Translations under genes and position numbers: made by a program | DNA from: Nitrospira lenta | GTDB taxonomy: Bacteria > Nitrospirota > Nitrospiria > Nitrospirales > Nitrospiraceae | Direction of reading: 5' to 3' | DNA length: 8,583 nucleotides | Assembly (NCBI GenBank): GCA_945906715.1 | Contig: CAMDRK010000096.1 | Span: forward strand, 1 to 8,583 | Notes under the pieces: generated by a model | What the model was told of the DNA's origin: nothing | The model's database searches: none | What the model saw: the letters and a program-made list of their open reading frames with translations, nothing else | Shown here: positions 1 to 8,387 of the stretch, in pieces | Position numbering within the stretch: the stretch's first letter is position 1 | Layout of the letters: each line of letters opens with the position of its first letter

Positions 1-1169
1 TTGCGCATCAAGCTGACATATTTGACGCCGGCGTGGATGTTGGATTCGACATGCGTAACGTCTCCGGTGTTCATTTCCTTGCCGGTGGCGGGCATGAGCT
101 GCATTACGCCGATTGCGCCGACGTCGCTTCTGGCGTTCTGATCGAGCAGCGATTCCTGATAGCCCTGCGCCATCATTAATAAATAGTCCATGTCATACTT
201 GGCGCTGTATTTACGAAAGAACTCGACCGTCGCCTCGTACTTCTTGATCTCGGATGCTGACGCGGCAGGTTTCACGAACCTTGTACTGGCAGCGTATTTT
301 TTGACCAGTGCCTTGCCGAAGTCGGACTTCTGGCCGTACTGCTTGGCGAATCCGGCGATCTCCGCTTTCAGCTTCGGACTGTCTTTGCGGATCATCCAGG
401 CGATGTCGCCTCCCTTATTCACCACCAGGTCTTCCCGAGGCTTGAGCTTCTTGAACACCTTCGCCCACAGCAGTGCCTGATACCGATTGACGACGATGGT
501 GCCGACGAGTCCGGCATTCACCATTTCCAGCAGATCGTCGTCTTGCAGATCCTCCGGCGCGGCTTTGAGGGTGACCGGCGGTTTCTGCTCCTTCGCGAAG
601 CGCTCGTTGAGATGTTCGAGATGAGTCCAGTAGCTCGTCGACCGGCGGACGAATACTTCCTTGCCCGAGAGATCATCAATCGAGACCAGCTCGGGGGACG
701 CCGGTCCCGTCACCACGATTTGCCTGACGCCACGGAAGAACGGCTCGCCGAAATCGACCTGTTCGAGGCGTTCCGGCGTCACGGTCAAGATGCCGGCGGC
801 GATGTCGCCACGGCCCTCCAACAGGCCGGAGATTAACTGGTCGTGCCTCGTCGGAATAATGGTCACAAGAGTACGGATATGCTTTCCTTGGGCCTTGTAT
901 TTTTCGTTGATTTCTTTTTCGAAGGCCTTGAGCAGTTCGTATTCTGCACCGATCTGCCTGGCGCCGTTGAGCCAATAGGCCGTGCGGGATGGCGCAACGA
1001 GCGCGCGAATCACGCGGCGCTTGACCATTCCATCGAGGTCTCCCGTCCATGATTTTAAGAACGGAGCCTGGGTCAGCGCAGGCTTCTTCGGCGATTGTTT
1101 ATCCTGTGCGAACGCGGGCAGGACGAGCAGGGCACAGATGCACAGAATGGTCAGAATCACGTGCTTCAT
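1..1169 (-). CDS. mltF: MltF-like membrane-bound lytic murein transglycosylase (3' end outside window)
   Basis: This gene encodes a periplasmic lytic transglycosylase that cleaves the MurNAc-GlcNAc bond of peptidoglycan. Reading the minus strand from the ATG at 1169 gives 389 uninterrupted codons to the window edge. Residues 1-21 form a signal peptide with a likely cleavage site AFA|QD. Residues about 48-300 resemble a family-3 ABC substrate-binding domain (EYELLKAFEKEIN, GRGDIAAGILTVTPERL, VDFGEPFF, DLSGKEVFVRRSTSYW), the non-catalytic module typical of MltF. From about residue 315 an SLT domain begins, with QGYQESLLDQNARSDVGAIG followed by VMQLMPATG; Glu339 is the expected catalytic acid. 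The C-terminal part of the SLT domain lies outside the window. A GGAGG sequence (plus-strand 1174-1178) sits 4 nt before the start. The gene is divergent from the efflux operon, and a 9-nt-period inverted repeat lies immediately upstream of its ribosome-binding site. The family call is secure; the exact orthology to E. coli MltF is likely but not proven. Confidence 0.93.
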   Translation of the reverse strand, partial: MKHVILTILCICALLVLPAFAQDKQSPKKPALTQAPFLKSWTGDLDGMVKRRVIRALVAPSRTAYWLNGARQIGAEYELLKAFEKEINEKYKAQGKHIRTLVTIIPTRHDQLISGLLEGRGDIAAGILTVTPERLEQVDFGEPFFRGVRQIVVTGPASPELVSIDDLSGKEVFVRRSTSYWTHLEHLNERFAKEQKPPVTLKAAPEDLQDDDLLEMVNAGLVGTIVVNRYQALLWAKVFKKLKPREDLVVNKGGDIAWMIRKDSPKLKAEIAGFAKQYGQKSDFGKALVKKYAASTRFVKPAASASEIKKYEATVEFFRKYSAKYDMDYLLMMAQGYQESLLDQNARSDVGAIGVMQLMPATGKEMNTGDVTHVESNIHAGVKYVSLMR

Positions 1170-1180
1170 GGAGCCTCCGT

Positions 1181-1288
1181 GGTTGTTCTGGTTTATCTGG
1201 TCTGTCTGGTTCATTTGGTCTATCTGGTTGGTCTGATTCAACCAAATAAACCAAACAAACGATATAAACCAGATGAACCGGCAGACCG
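1181..1288. repeat. Inverted array of degenerate 9-nt units (copy 1)
   Basis: The sequence splits into twelve consecutive 9-nt units. The left six follow GGTYTNTCT (GGTTGTTCT, GGTTTATCT, GGTCTGTCT, GGTTCATTT, GGTCTATCT, GGTTGGTCT). After a turn near 1235-1243 the units run as the reverse complement (AAATAAACC, ATATAAACC, AGATGAACC, GGCAGACCG). Positions 1199-1218 can pair with 1269-1287, leaving one bulge and few mismatches, so a long hairpin is possible on either strand. It lies directly upstream of the mltF ribosome-binding site. A related element occurs at 8271-8386. Its function is unknown to me. Confidence 0.8.
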
Positions 1289-1317
1289 CAAACGGAGGGG
1301 AGGTTACCACTCGTGCG

Positions 1318-1330
1318 TTGACAAGGTCAA
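1318..1330. promoter_or_regulatory. Small palindrome TTGAC-AAG-GTCAA, possible operator
   Basis: A perfect 5-bp inverted repeat with a 3-nt spacer lies 160 bases upstream of the adaptor start. It includes a consensus -35 hexamer, TTGACA (1318-1323), but I see no good -10 at the right distance. It could be the binding site of a dimeric repressor for either divergent gene, but no regulator gene is present to support this and a 10-base match could be chance. Confidence 0.25.
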
Positions 1331-1438
1331 TGAAAGTAGGCGAGAGCAGGGCAGGAACGCCACTTGTACGGAACCGGTTTAGGATTCTTTGCTTCGGCGA
1401 AGGACCAGGGGGAGCCATTTTCCACCGTTGAGCCTTCG

Positions 1439-1468
1439 TTGCAATTTCATAAAGGCCTGAGATAGGAT
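1439..1468 (+). promoter_or_regulatory. Possible sigma70-type promoter for the efflux operon
   Basis: TTGCAA (1439-1444) and TAGGAT (1463-1468) each match four of six consensus bases and are separated by 18 nt. Transcription would begin near 1475, leaving a short leader that includes the GGAGG at 1480-1484. The match is weak and is supported mainly by its position. Confidence 0.25.
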
Positions 1469-1489
1469 AACTCCCACTTGGAGGTATGA

Positions 1490-2671
1490 ATGGGCCATCC
1501 CCACAGATGTGTCTGTTTATCTAAGGCAGCAGCGTCGATCTGGTTGTTGATCCTGTTGGCCGGTACTCTCGTCCACTGTAAAGGCGAAACCACCTCGGCT
1601 CCCCCCCCTCCCTTGCTCCATGTCGAAGTTGTCGACGTCATCCAGAAGGATGTTCCGATCTACTCAGAGTGGGTCGGAACTACGGATGGGTCGGTCAATG
1701 CACGCATCCGTGCTCAGGTCAGCGGGTATCTGCTGAAGCGGCCCTACACAGAGGGGGAATTCGTCCATAAAGGCGATCTGCTGTTTGAGTTGGATCAGAG
1801 TAAGTTCAAGGTGGCGTTTGATCAGACTCAGGGAGATTTGGCAAAAGCACAGGCTCACTTCTTGAAAGCCAAGCAGGACGTGGAACGGGACACTCCGTTG
1901 GCCAAACAGGGGGCCATCAGCCAGAAGGAATTGACGGACTCCGTACAGGCGTATGAGGCCGCGAAAGGCGACACCGCTGCTGCCAAGGCGGCAGTCGAGC
2001 AAGCGAAACTCAATTTGGGTTGGACCAGGATCACGGCCCCGATCGACGGGGTCGTTGGCATAGCCAAGGCCCAGATCGGCGATCTCATCGATGCCAGCAC
2101 CGCATTGACGTCGATGTCCACTCTCGACCCGATTAGGGTCTACTTCCCTGTGAGCGAGCAGGAATATCTCGGGGCGGCGGAGAAAATCCAGCAACGCTAC
2201 AAAGAGCAGAAAGAAAAGGATACGTATGGTGGGATTCAACTCGAATTGATCCTAGGCGGCGAGACGATCTATCCGCACAAAGGACAGTTCCTTCTCGTCG
2301 ACCGGCAGGTGGATGTCAAAACCGGTACGATCCTCGTCGCAGCCCTCTTCCCCAACCCGAACAGCCTTCTCAGGCCCGGCCAATTCGCGCGCGTGCGGGC
2401 AGTTACCAAGACAAGAGAGAAGGCGTTACTGGTCCCCCAGCGGGCGGTCACGGAGTTGCAGGGCAGTTATCAGGTGGCGGTCGTGACCCCGGACAACACA
2501 GTGGATGTTCGTCCAGTCAAAGTGGGTCAGCGGACGGGGAATCTCTGGATCATTGAGCAGGGGCTGAACCCAGGTGAGCGCGTGGTCGTCGAGGGGTTGC
2601 AAAAACTCAAGGCCGGCATGAGCGTGGATCCGAAACCGTTCGGTGACCAGACAAATGAGAAGGCTGAATGA
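1490..2671 (+). CDS. RND efflux periplasmic adaptor subunit (membrane fusion protein)
   Basis: This is a 393-residue AcrA/MexA-type adaptor that bridges the RND pump and the outer-membrane channel in the periplasm. Residues 13-30 form a hydrophobic signal segment ending in LVHC, so Cys30 is a probable lipidation site, although His before the Cys is atypical for a lipobox. Residues 36-41 (APPPPL) form a short proline linker encoded across a run of eight C. The first half of the lipoyl domain is at about 62-105 (ARIRAQVSGYL, VHKGDLLFELD), an alpha-helical hairpin rich in Ala/Lys/Gln at about 106-175, and the returning lipoyl half at about 176-215 (WTRITAPIDGVVG, GDLI). The beta-barrel and membrane-proximal parts follow (LLRPGQFARVRA near 293-304, LLVPQRAV near 313-320, GLNPGERVVVEGL near 358-370). 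GGAGG at 1480-1484 with 5-nt spacing supports this start. It is the first gene of the operon, 58 nt before the pump. The substrate cannot be read from sequence. Confidence 0.96.
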   Translation: MGHPHRCVCLSKAAASIWLLILLAGTLVHCKGETTSAPPPPLLHVEVVDVIQKDVPIYSEWVGTTDGSVNARIRAQVSGYLLKRPYTEGEFVHKGDLLFELDQSKFKVAFDQTQGDLAKAQAHFLKAKQDVERDTPLAKQGAISQKELTDSVQAYEAAKGDTAAAKAAVEQAKLNLGWTRITAPIDGVVGIAKAQIGDLIDASTALTSMSTLDPIRVYFPVSEQEYLGAAEKIQQRYKEQKEKDTYGGIQLELILGGETIYPHKGQFLLVDRQVDVKTGTILVAALFPNPNSLLRPGQFARVRAVTKTREKALLVPQRAVTELQGSYQVAVVTPDNTVDVRPVKVGQRTGNLWIIEQGLNPGERVVVEGLQKLKAGMSVDPKPFGDQTNEKAE

Positions 2672-2729
2672 TGTGATGCAAGCGTAACTGTTTCGCCGCT
2701 ATCTTCGCTGATTCGTTCTCTTCGTCTCT

Positions 2730-5700
2730 ATGGCTAAATTCTTCATCAATCGTCCGATCGTCGCGATGGTGATTTCGATCATCATGGTGATCCTCGGCGT
2801 CATCGCGATGGTCCAGCTTCCCATCGCTCAGTTTCCGGACATCGCGCCCCCGGAGATCATGCTCAAAGCCACCTACGTCGGCGCGGACGCGGTCACCCTC
2901 GAAAAGTCGGTCGCCACCCCTATCGAGCAGATGATGAGCGGGGTGGAAAACATGCTGTACATGTACTCGGTGAACGCAAACAACGGGCAGATGACGTTGC
3001 GCGTGAATTTTGATATCAACTCTCGGCCGAACGACGATCAAATCCTCGCGCAGATGCGCTATTCCCAGGCAGAATCCCAGCTGCCGCCCGATGTCAAAAA
3101 TCTCGGCGTTACGATCAAGAAATCCGCGACCAGCCCTCTTGCCCTGTTCTCGCTCTATTCACCGAACGGCACCTACGATGCCACGTTTTTAGCCAACTAT
3201 GCCTACGTCAACATCAACGATCCCATGACCCGTGTTCCCGGCCTTGGTCAGGTACAGGTCTTCGGCGCAGGCCAATACGCGATGCGTTTCTGGGTACGGC
3301 CGGACCAGCTTGCCAAATTGGGGATCACTGTGACGGAGATTCTCAACGCCATCAAGGCCCAGAATACCGTGAATCCGGCCGGTCAGATCGGCGCGGAGCC
3401 GGTTCCTGCCGGGCAGGAGTTCACGTACAGCGTCCGCGCTCAAGGCCGCTTGGAGACGGAAGAGGAATTCGGAAATATCGTGATCCGCGCGAACCAGGAC
3501 GGGTCCATGGTCCGGTTGAAGGACGTGGCTCGCATCGAATTGGGCTCGCAGATGTACAACATGATCGGCCGCATGAACGGAAAACCTTCCGCCATCGTGG
3601 CCATCTACCAGCTGCCGGGGTCCAACGCGATTCAGACAATGGATGCGGCCACGAAGCTGATGGAGCAGATGAAGGAGCGCTTCCCTGCCGATCTCGACTA
3701 TGTCACCGCGCTCGATACGACGCAGGCGGTCCGAGAGGGCATCAAGGAGATCGTGCACACCCTCTTCGAAGCGCTGGTCCTCGTGATCATCGTTGTATAT
3801 ATCTTCCTCCAGGGCTGGCGCGCCACGTTGATTCCGTTGCTGGCCGTGCCGGTTTCGCTGATCGGTGTGTTCGCCCTCTTTCCGTTGCTTGGTTTCACGA
3901 TCAACACGTTGTCGCTCTTCGGCCTGGTGCTCGCTATCGGCTTGGTGGTGGACGACGCGATTGTGGTGGTCGAGGCGGTGGAGCACCATATCGAAAAGGG
4001 TCTGTCGCCTAAAGAGGCCAGCCTTAAGGCGATGGAAGAAGTGTCCGGGCCGGTGATTGCCATTGCGCTGATTCTCGCGGCCGTGTTTATCCCGACGGCC
4101 TTCATCCCCGGCATCACAGGACGGTTGTACCAGCAGTTTGCCGTGACTATCGCCTTGTCCGTCGTGATCTCGGCTTTCAACGCGCTGACCCTCAGTCCCG
4201 CGCTCGCGGCCCTGTTGTTGCGGCCCAAGCAACCGGCCAGGGGACCGCTTGGTTTATTCTTCGGTTGGTTCAACCGGTGGTTTGGGCGTGCGACGGACGG
4301 CTATGTGAAGGGCTGTGGCCATTTGATTCGTAAGGCCGGCCGTTCGATGCTTTTTTTGGTCGCGGTCACCGCCGCAGCGGGCTGGCTTGGCACGCAACTG
4401 CCGGGCGGATTTCTGCCGCTTGAGGACCAGGGCTATGTGTTTTTGAACGTCCAACTGCCGAACGCCTCGTCGCTTCAACGCACGGACGAAGTCTGCAGAA
4501 AAATCGAGGCCATCCTGAAAAATACGCCGGGCGTGCAATATGCCACCACGATCGTCGGATTCAGCCTGCTGAGCACCGTGAACACCACATACAACGCAGC
4601 CTTTTTCGTGACGCTCAAACCGTGGGGCGAACGGACCAAGCCCGAGGAAAAACTCCTGCCGATTTTCAAGCACGTCAACGCGCAACTCGCCGCGCTGCCC
4701 GAGGCCAAAGCCTTTCTCTTTCCACCGCCCGCCATTCCCGGCGTCGGCACTTCAGGCGGCGTCACCTTCATCCTGGAAGACCGGGTGGGTAAGGACATCG
4801 GATTCCTGGCCGAAAACACAGAAAAGTTTATGGAGGCGGCCCGTACGCGTCCGGAGATTTCGCGGATCGATACGACCTTCATTCCCGATGTGCCGCAAGT
4901 GTTCGCGAGGGTGGATCGCGAGAAAGTGCTGAAGCAGGGCGTGAATCTCTCTGACGTCTACCAGACGATCCAGTCTTTCATGGGTGGCGTCATGGTGAAC
5001 TTCTTCAATCGGTTCGGGCGTGTCTGGCAGGTCTATGTGCAGGCGGAGGGGGAATTCCGTACCCAGGCGGAGAATGTGGGACAATTCTATGTGCGCAACG
5101 CTAGCGGCGATATGGTCCCGCTTTCGGCGCTGGTGACGATGGAGACCTTCCATGGCCCGGAGTTTACGATGCGGTACAACGAGTACCGCTCGTCGCAACT
5201 GCTCGTGGGAGCGTCCACCGGCTACAGTTCAGCACAGGCGATGAAGGCATTGGAGGAAGTCTTTGCGGCCACGATGCCCAGCGGCATGGGATACGACTAC
5301 ATGGGCATGTCGTTCCAGGAGAAGGCGGCTTCGGAAGGCGTGCCGGCCAGCGTGATCTTTGGGTTTTCTCTGCTCTTCGTCTTTTTGATTCTTGCCGCAC
5401 AGTATGAGAGTTGGGTCTTGCCCCTCAGCGTGCTCCTCGGCACGCCAATCGCCGTTTTCGGTGCGTTCGGCACGTTATATTTGTTTAAACTGGTGGCGCC
5501 TCAAGCCAGTGAGAACGATGTCTTTACCCAGATCGGTCTGGTGATGCTGATCGGCCTGGCAGCCAAGAACGCCATTCTCATCGTAGAGTTTGCCAAGGTC
5601 GAGTATGAAAAGGGGATGACGCTGCTCGATGCCACGCTAGCCGGAGCTAAAGTGCGACTCCGGCCTATCCTCATGACGGCGTTCGCGTTTATCCTTGGCG

Positions 5701-5999
5701 TTGTTCCCCTCGTGCTGGCCACGGGAGCCGGCGCGCATGGAAGAGTCTTGCTCGGGCTTGCTGTATTCGGTGGAATGCTGGCCACGACAGTCATTGCAAT
5801 TTTCCTCATTCCAGTCAGTTTCTATGTCGTCGAGAACCTGACGCATCGGGGCAGACCACAGAAGAATCCGTTGCCCGGCAGACCCGCTCCAGGAATGCCG
5901 AATGGATCGGGCGACGGACACTCCCCTCAGCCTGTTCAGCCTGCACCATTGTCACCGATTCACGGACGTGAGAGTGGAAGCTACGGTGGAGGAGATTGA
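2730..5999 (+). CDS. RND multidrug efflux transporter, permease subunit (HAE1 type)
   Basis: This 1089-residue inner-membrane pump is homologous to AcrB/MexB and exports amphiphilic compounds by proton antiport as a trimer. The typical order is present: TM1 at about 9-29, a first large periplasmic loop at about 30-335, TM2-6 at about 340-497, an amphipathic linker, TM7 near 540-555, a second loop to about 870, and TM8-12 up to about 1036. The proton-relay residues are intact: Asp408-Asp409 in GLVVDDAIVVVE (TM4), Lys946 in GLAAKNAILIVEFAK (TM10), and RLRPILMT at 976-983. Other signatures are ATPIEQMMSGVENMLYM (62-78) and ALTLSPALAALLL (485-497). A Pro/Gly-rich tail of about 50 residues follows TM12; its last codons contain the ribosome-binding site of the next gene. 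No Shine-Dalgarno-like sequence precedes the ATG, and an in-frame stop at 2709 rules out an upstream start. The closest named pump and its substrate range cannot be decided here. Confidence 0.97.
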   Translation: MAKFFINRPIVAMVISIIMVILGVIAMVQLPIAQFPDIAPPEIMLKATYVGADAVTLEKSVATPIEQMMSGVENMLYMYSVNANNGQMTLRVNFDINSRPNDDQILAQMRYSQAESQLPPDVKNLGVTIKKSATSPLALFSLYSPNGTYDATFLANYAYVNINDPMTRVPGLGQVQVFGAGQYAMRFWVRPDQLAKLGITVTEILNAIKAQNTVNPAGQIGAEPVPAGQEFTYSVRAQGRLETEEEFGNIVIRANQDGSMVRLKDVARIELGSQMYNMIGRMNGKPSAIVAIYQLPGSNAIQTMDAATKLMEQMKERFPADLDYVTALDTTQAVREGIKEIVHTLFEALVLVIIVVYIFLQGWRATLIPLLAVPVSLIGVFALFPLLGFTINTLSLFGLVLAIGLVVDDAIVVVEAVEHHIEKGLSPKEASLKAMEEVSGPVIAIALILAAVFIPTAFIPGITGRLYQQFAVTIALSVVISAFNALTLSPALAALLLRPKQPARGPLGLFFGWFNRWFGRATDGYVKGCGHLIRKAGRSMLFLVAVTAAAGWLGTQLPGGFLPLEDQGYVFLNVQLPNASSLQRTDEVCRKIEAILKNTPGVQYATTIVGFSLLSTVNTTYNAAFFVTLKPWGERTKPEEKLLPIFKHVNAQLAALPEAKAFLFPPPAIPGVGTSGGVTFILEDRVGKDIGFLAENTEKFMEAARTRPEISRIDTTFIPDVPQVFARVDREKVLKQGVNLSDVYQTIQSFMGGVMVNFFNRFGRVWQVYVQAEGEFRTQAENVGQFYVRNASGDMVPLSALVTMETFHGPEFTMRYNEYRSSQLLVGASTGYSSAQAMKALEEVFAATMPSGMGYDYMGMSFQEKAASEGVPASVIFGFSLLFVFLILAAQYESWVLPLSVLLGTPIAVFGAFGTLYLFKLVAPQASENDVFTQIGLVMLIGLAAKNAILIVEFAKVEYEKGMTLLDATLAGAKVRLRPILMTAFAFILGVVPLVLATGAGAHGRVLLGLAVFGGMLATTVIAIFLIPVSFYVVENLTHRGRPQKNPLPGRPAPGMPNGSGDGHSPQPVQPAPLSPIHGRESGSYGGGD
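5988..5993 (+). promoter_or_regulatory. Ribosome-binding site GGAGGA for the outer-membrane channel gene
   Basis: GGAGGA lies inside the last codons (Gly-Gly-Asp-stop) of the pump gene and 7 nt before the ATG at 6001. It favours 6001 over the in-frame ATG at 5902, which lies deep inside the pump gene. The pump stop and the channel start are separated by one base, which suggests translational coupling. Confidence 0.7.
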
Positions 6000-6000
6000 G

Positions 6001-7683
<1,683 letters not shown>

Positions 7684-7816
7684 GCGTGGCATCAACGAGA
7701 CGGGCGAGACTTGAGCCAGGGATCGGCGATCACCTTCTTTACTTGTCTTGCTATGTTTCCAAGGCTCGCTAAGCTATATTTCACTACGGCATAGACGAAT
7801 TGAAGGAGACTAACTC

Positions 7817-8041
7817 ATGGCAGGCAATAGCTATACGGCGGTTGTGGAGAAAGAAGGCGACGGGTATGTCGCTCTCTGCCCGGAGTTGGACGTGGCCAGC
7901 CAGGGGGCCACAGTGGAAGAAGCGATGGCTAATCTAAAAGAAGCCGCAGAATTATTTCTGGAATGCGCGGACCCCGGAGAATTACAGCGACGGTTGCATA
8001 CCGAAGTCTTTGTGACGCGCTTCGAAGCAACACATGGCTAA
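7817..8041 (+). CDS. hicB: HicB family antitoxin
   Basis: This 74-residue protein has the short HicB fold: a partial RNase H-like domain that binds and neutralises the HicA mRNA interferase. Characteristic features are YTAVVEKEGDGYVALCPELD (residues 6-25), then ASQGATVEEAMANLKEAAELFLE (about 27-49). No C-terminal helix-turn-helix or ribbon-helix-helix domain is present, as in many short HicB proteins. AAGGAG at 7803-7808, 8 nt before the ATG, supports the start. The 133-nt gap after the channel gene suggests a separate transcription unit; TATATT at 7775-7780 is a possible -10, but no well-spaced -35 is visible. It overlaps hicA by 8 nt. Since hicA is interrupted, HicB may be an orphan antitoxin or may persist as an autoregulator or as protection against a HicA elsewhere. 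Confidence 0.93.
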   Translation: MAGNSYTAVVEKEGDGYVALCPELDVASQGATVEEAMANLKEAAELFLECADPGELQRRLHTEVFVTRFEATHG

Positions 8042-8267
8042 ACTGCGGGTCCTCTCAGGACATGAGGTCTGCCAGATTTTAGCGCGACATGGGTTTACAG
8101 AAGTACGGCGGCGTGGCAGTCATGTTGTCATGCAGCGCTGAACCGATACCGGAACCGTGACCGTCCCTGTCCCTGTCCCTGCTCACAATGAAATTCGATT
8201 GGGTACCCTCCAATCCATCATCCGTCAAAGCAGCATTGCACGCAGCGAATTTGAAGCGCAGGGCTAA
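8034..8267 (+). pseudogene. hicA: HicA toxin gene interrupted by an in-frame TGA
   Basis: The reading frame begins at the ATG overlapping the hicB stop and reads MAKLRVLSGHEVCQILARHG, FTEVRRRGSHVVMQR, then TGA at 8139-8141. The same frame continues without a shift as TDTGTVTVPVPVPAHNEIRL, GTLQSIIRQSSIARSEFEAQ, G and TAA at 8265-8267. Together these match a complete HicA: the N-terminal helix, the GSH motif with the conserved His30, the TVPVP strand and the GTLQSIIRQ helix. HicA is normally a small dsRBD-like mRNA interferase of about 60-80 residues, and both halves are needed for the fold. The stop replaces one residue, most simply by CGA (Arg) to TGA. The truncated product would be 35 residues and presumably inactive. 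A 6-nt duplication after the stop adds one extra Val-Pro pair. The conservation of the downstream half implies a recent lesion or a sequencing error. Confidence 0.85.
8163..8180 (+). repeat. Three tandem copies of GTCCCT within hicA
   Basis: Three exact 6-nt copies encode Val-Pro three times in the hicA remnant. Most HicA proteins I recall have TVPVP at this point, so one copy looks like an expansion. It keeps the frame. Confidence 0.6.
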
Positions 8268-8270
8268 TTC

Positions 8271-8386
8271 GGTTGATCTGGCCTATCCGATTGGCTTATC
8301 CTATCTCGCCTGTCTGGCTCAGCTGGCTTGTTTTGCTGCTTGAAGCAGAGGACTAAATAAACCAAATACACGAGACAGACCAGCCA
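8271..8386. repeat. Inverted array of degenerate 9-nt units (copy 2), leader of pqiA
   Basis: This element begins 3 nt after the hicA frame and ends beside the pqiA start. The left units resemble those of the copy at 1181-1288 (GGTTGATCT, GGCCTATCC, CGCCTGTCT, GGCTCAGCT, GGCTTGTTT), and the right part carries the complementary form (AATAAACC, AAATACACG, AGACAGACC). The turn contains a small hairpin, CTGCTTGAAGCAG (8336-8348). Positions 8361-8383 match the reverse complement of 1197-1219 at 20 of 23 bases, which ties the two copies together. This copy is more diverged, and its full hairpin is weaker. Confidence 0.65.
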
Positions 8387-8387
8387 T

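Larger units (their letters stand above)
1170..1489. other. Divergent intergenic region between mltF and the efflux operon
   Basis: This 320-base region separates two divergent transcription units and should carry promoters for both. It contains an inverted array of 9-nt units (1181-1288), a 13-bp palindrome (1318-1330) and a possible sigma70-like promoter for the efflux genes (1439-1468). Open frames crossing it are low-complexity readings of the repeat (Trp every third residue) and are not credible genes. I see no RNA gene and no clear intrinsic terminator. Confidence 0.8.

Noticed and set aside
676..1050. Minus-strand frame encoding 124 residues within the mltF region
   Set aside because: It is a shifted frame of the transglycosylase gene; the correct frame from 1169 gives a signal peptide and family motifs.
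982..1382. Plus-strand short frames with Trp every third residue
   Set aside because: They are readings through the antisense of mltF and the 9-nt repeat, without family resemblance.
1486..1524. Twelve-codon upstream ORF overlapping the adaptor start
   Set aside because: Its ATG is only one base from the GGAGG, too close for initiation; the ATG at 1490 has proper spacing.
3189..4232. Long minus-strand open frame antisense to the pump
   Set aside because: The translation is rich in Arg, His, Asp and Gln with no recognisable domain, as expected for the mirror of a GC-rich gene; the plus strand encodes a clear RND pump.
5902..6000. Upstream ATG at 5902 as the start of the channel gene
   Set aside because: It overlaps the pump gene by 98 nt, has no ribosome-binding site, and would add still more residues before the signal sequence; GGAGGA at 5988 points to 6001.
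8139..8141. TGA in hicA as selenocysteine or programmed readthrough
   Set aside because: HicA proteins are not known selenoproteins, the position is not catalytic, and no convincing downstream recoding hairpin is seen; a nonsense mutation is simpler.
8336..8348. Intrinsic terminator at CTGCTTGAAGCAG
   Set aside because: The stem is short and is not followed by a T-run.
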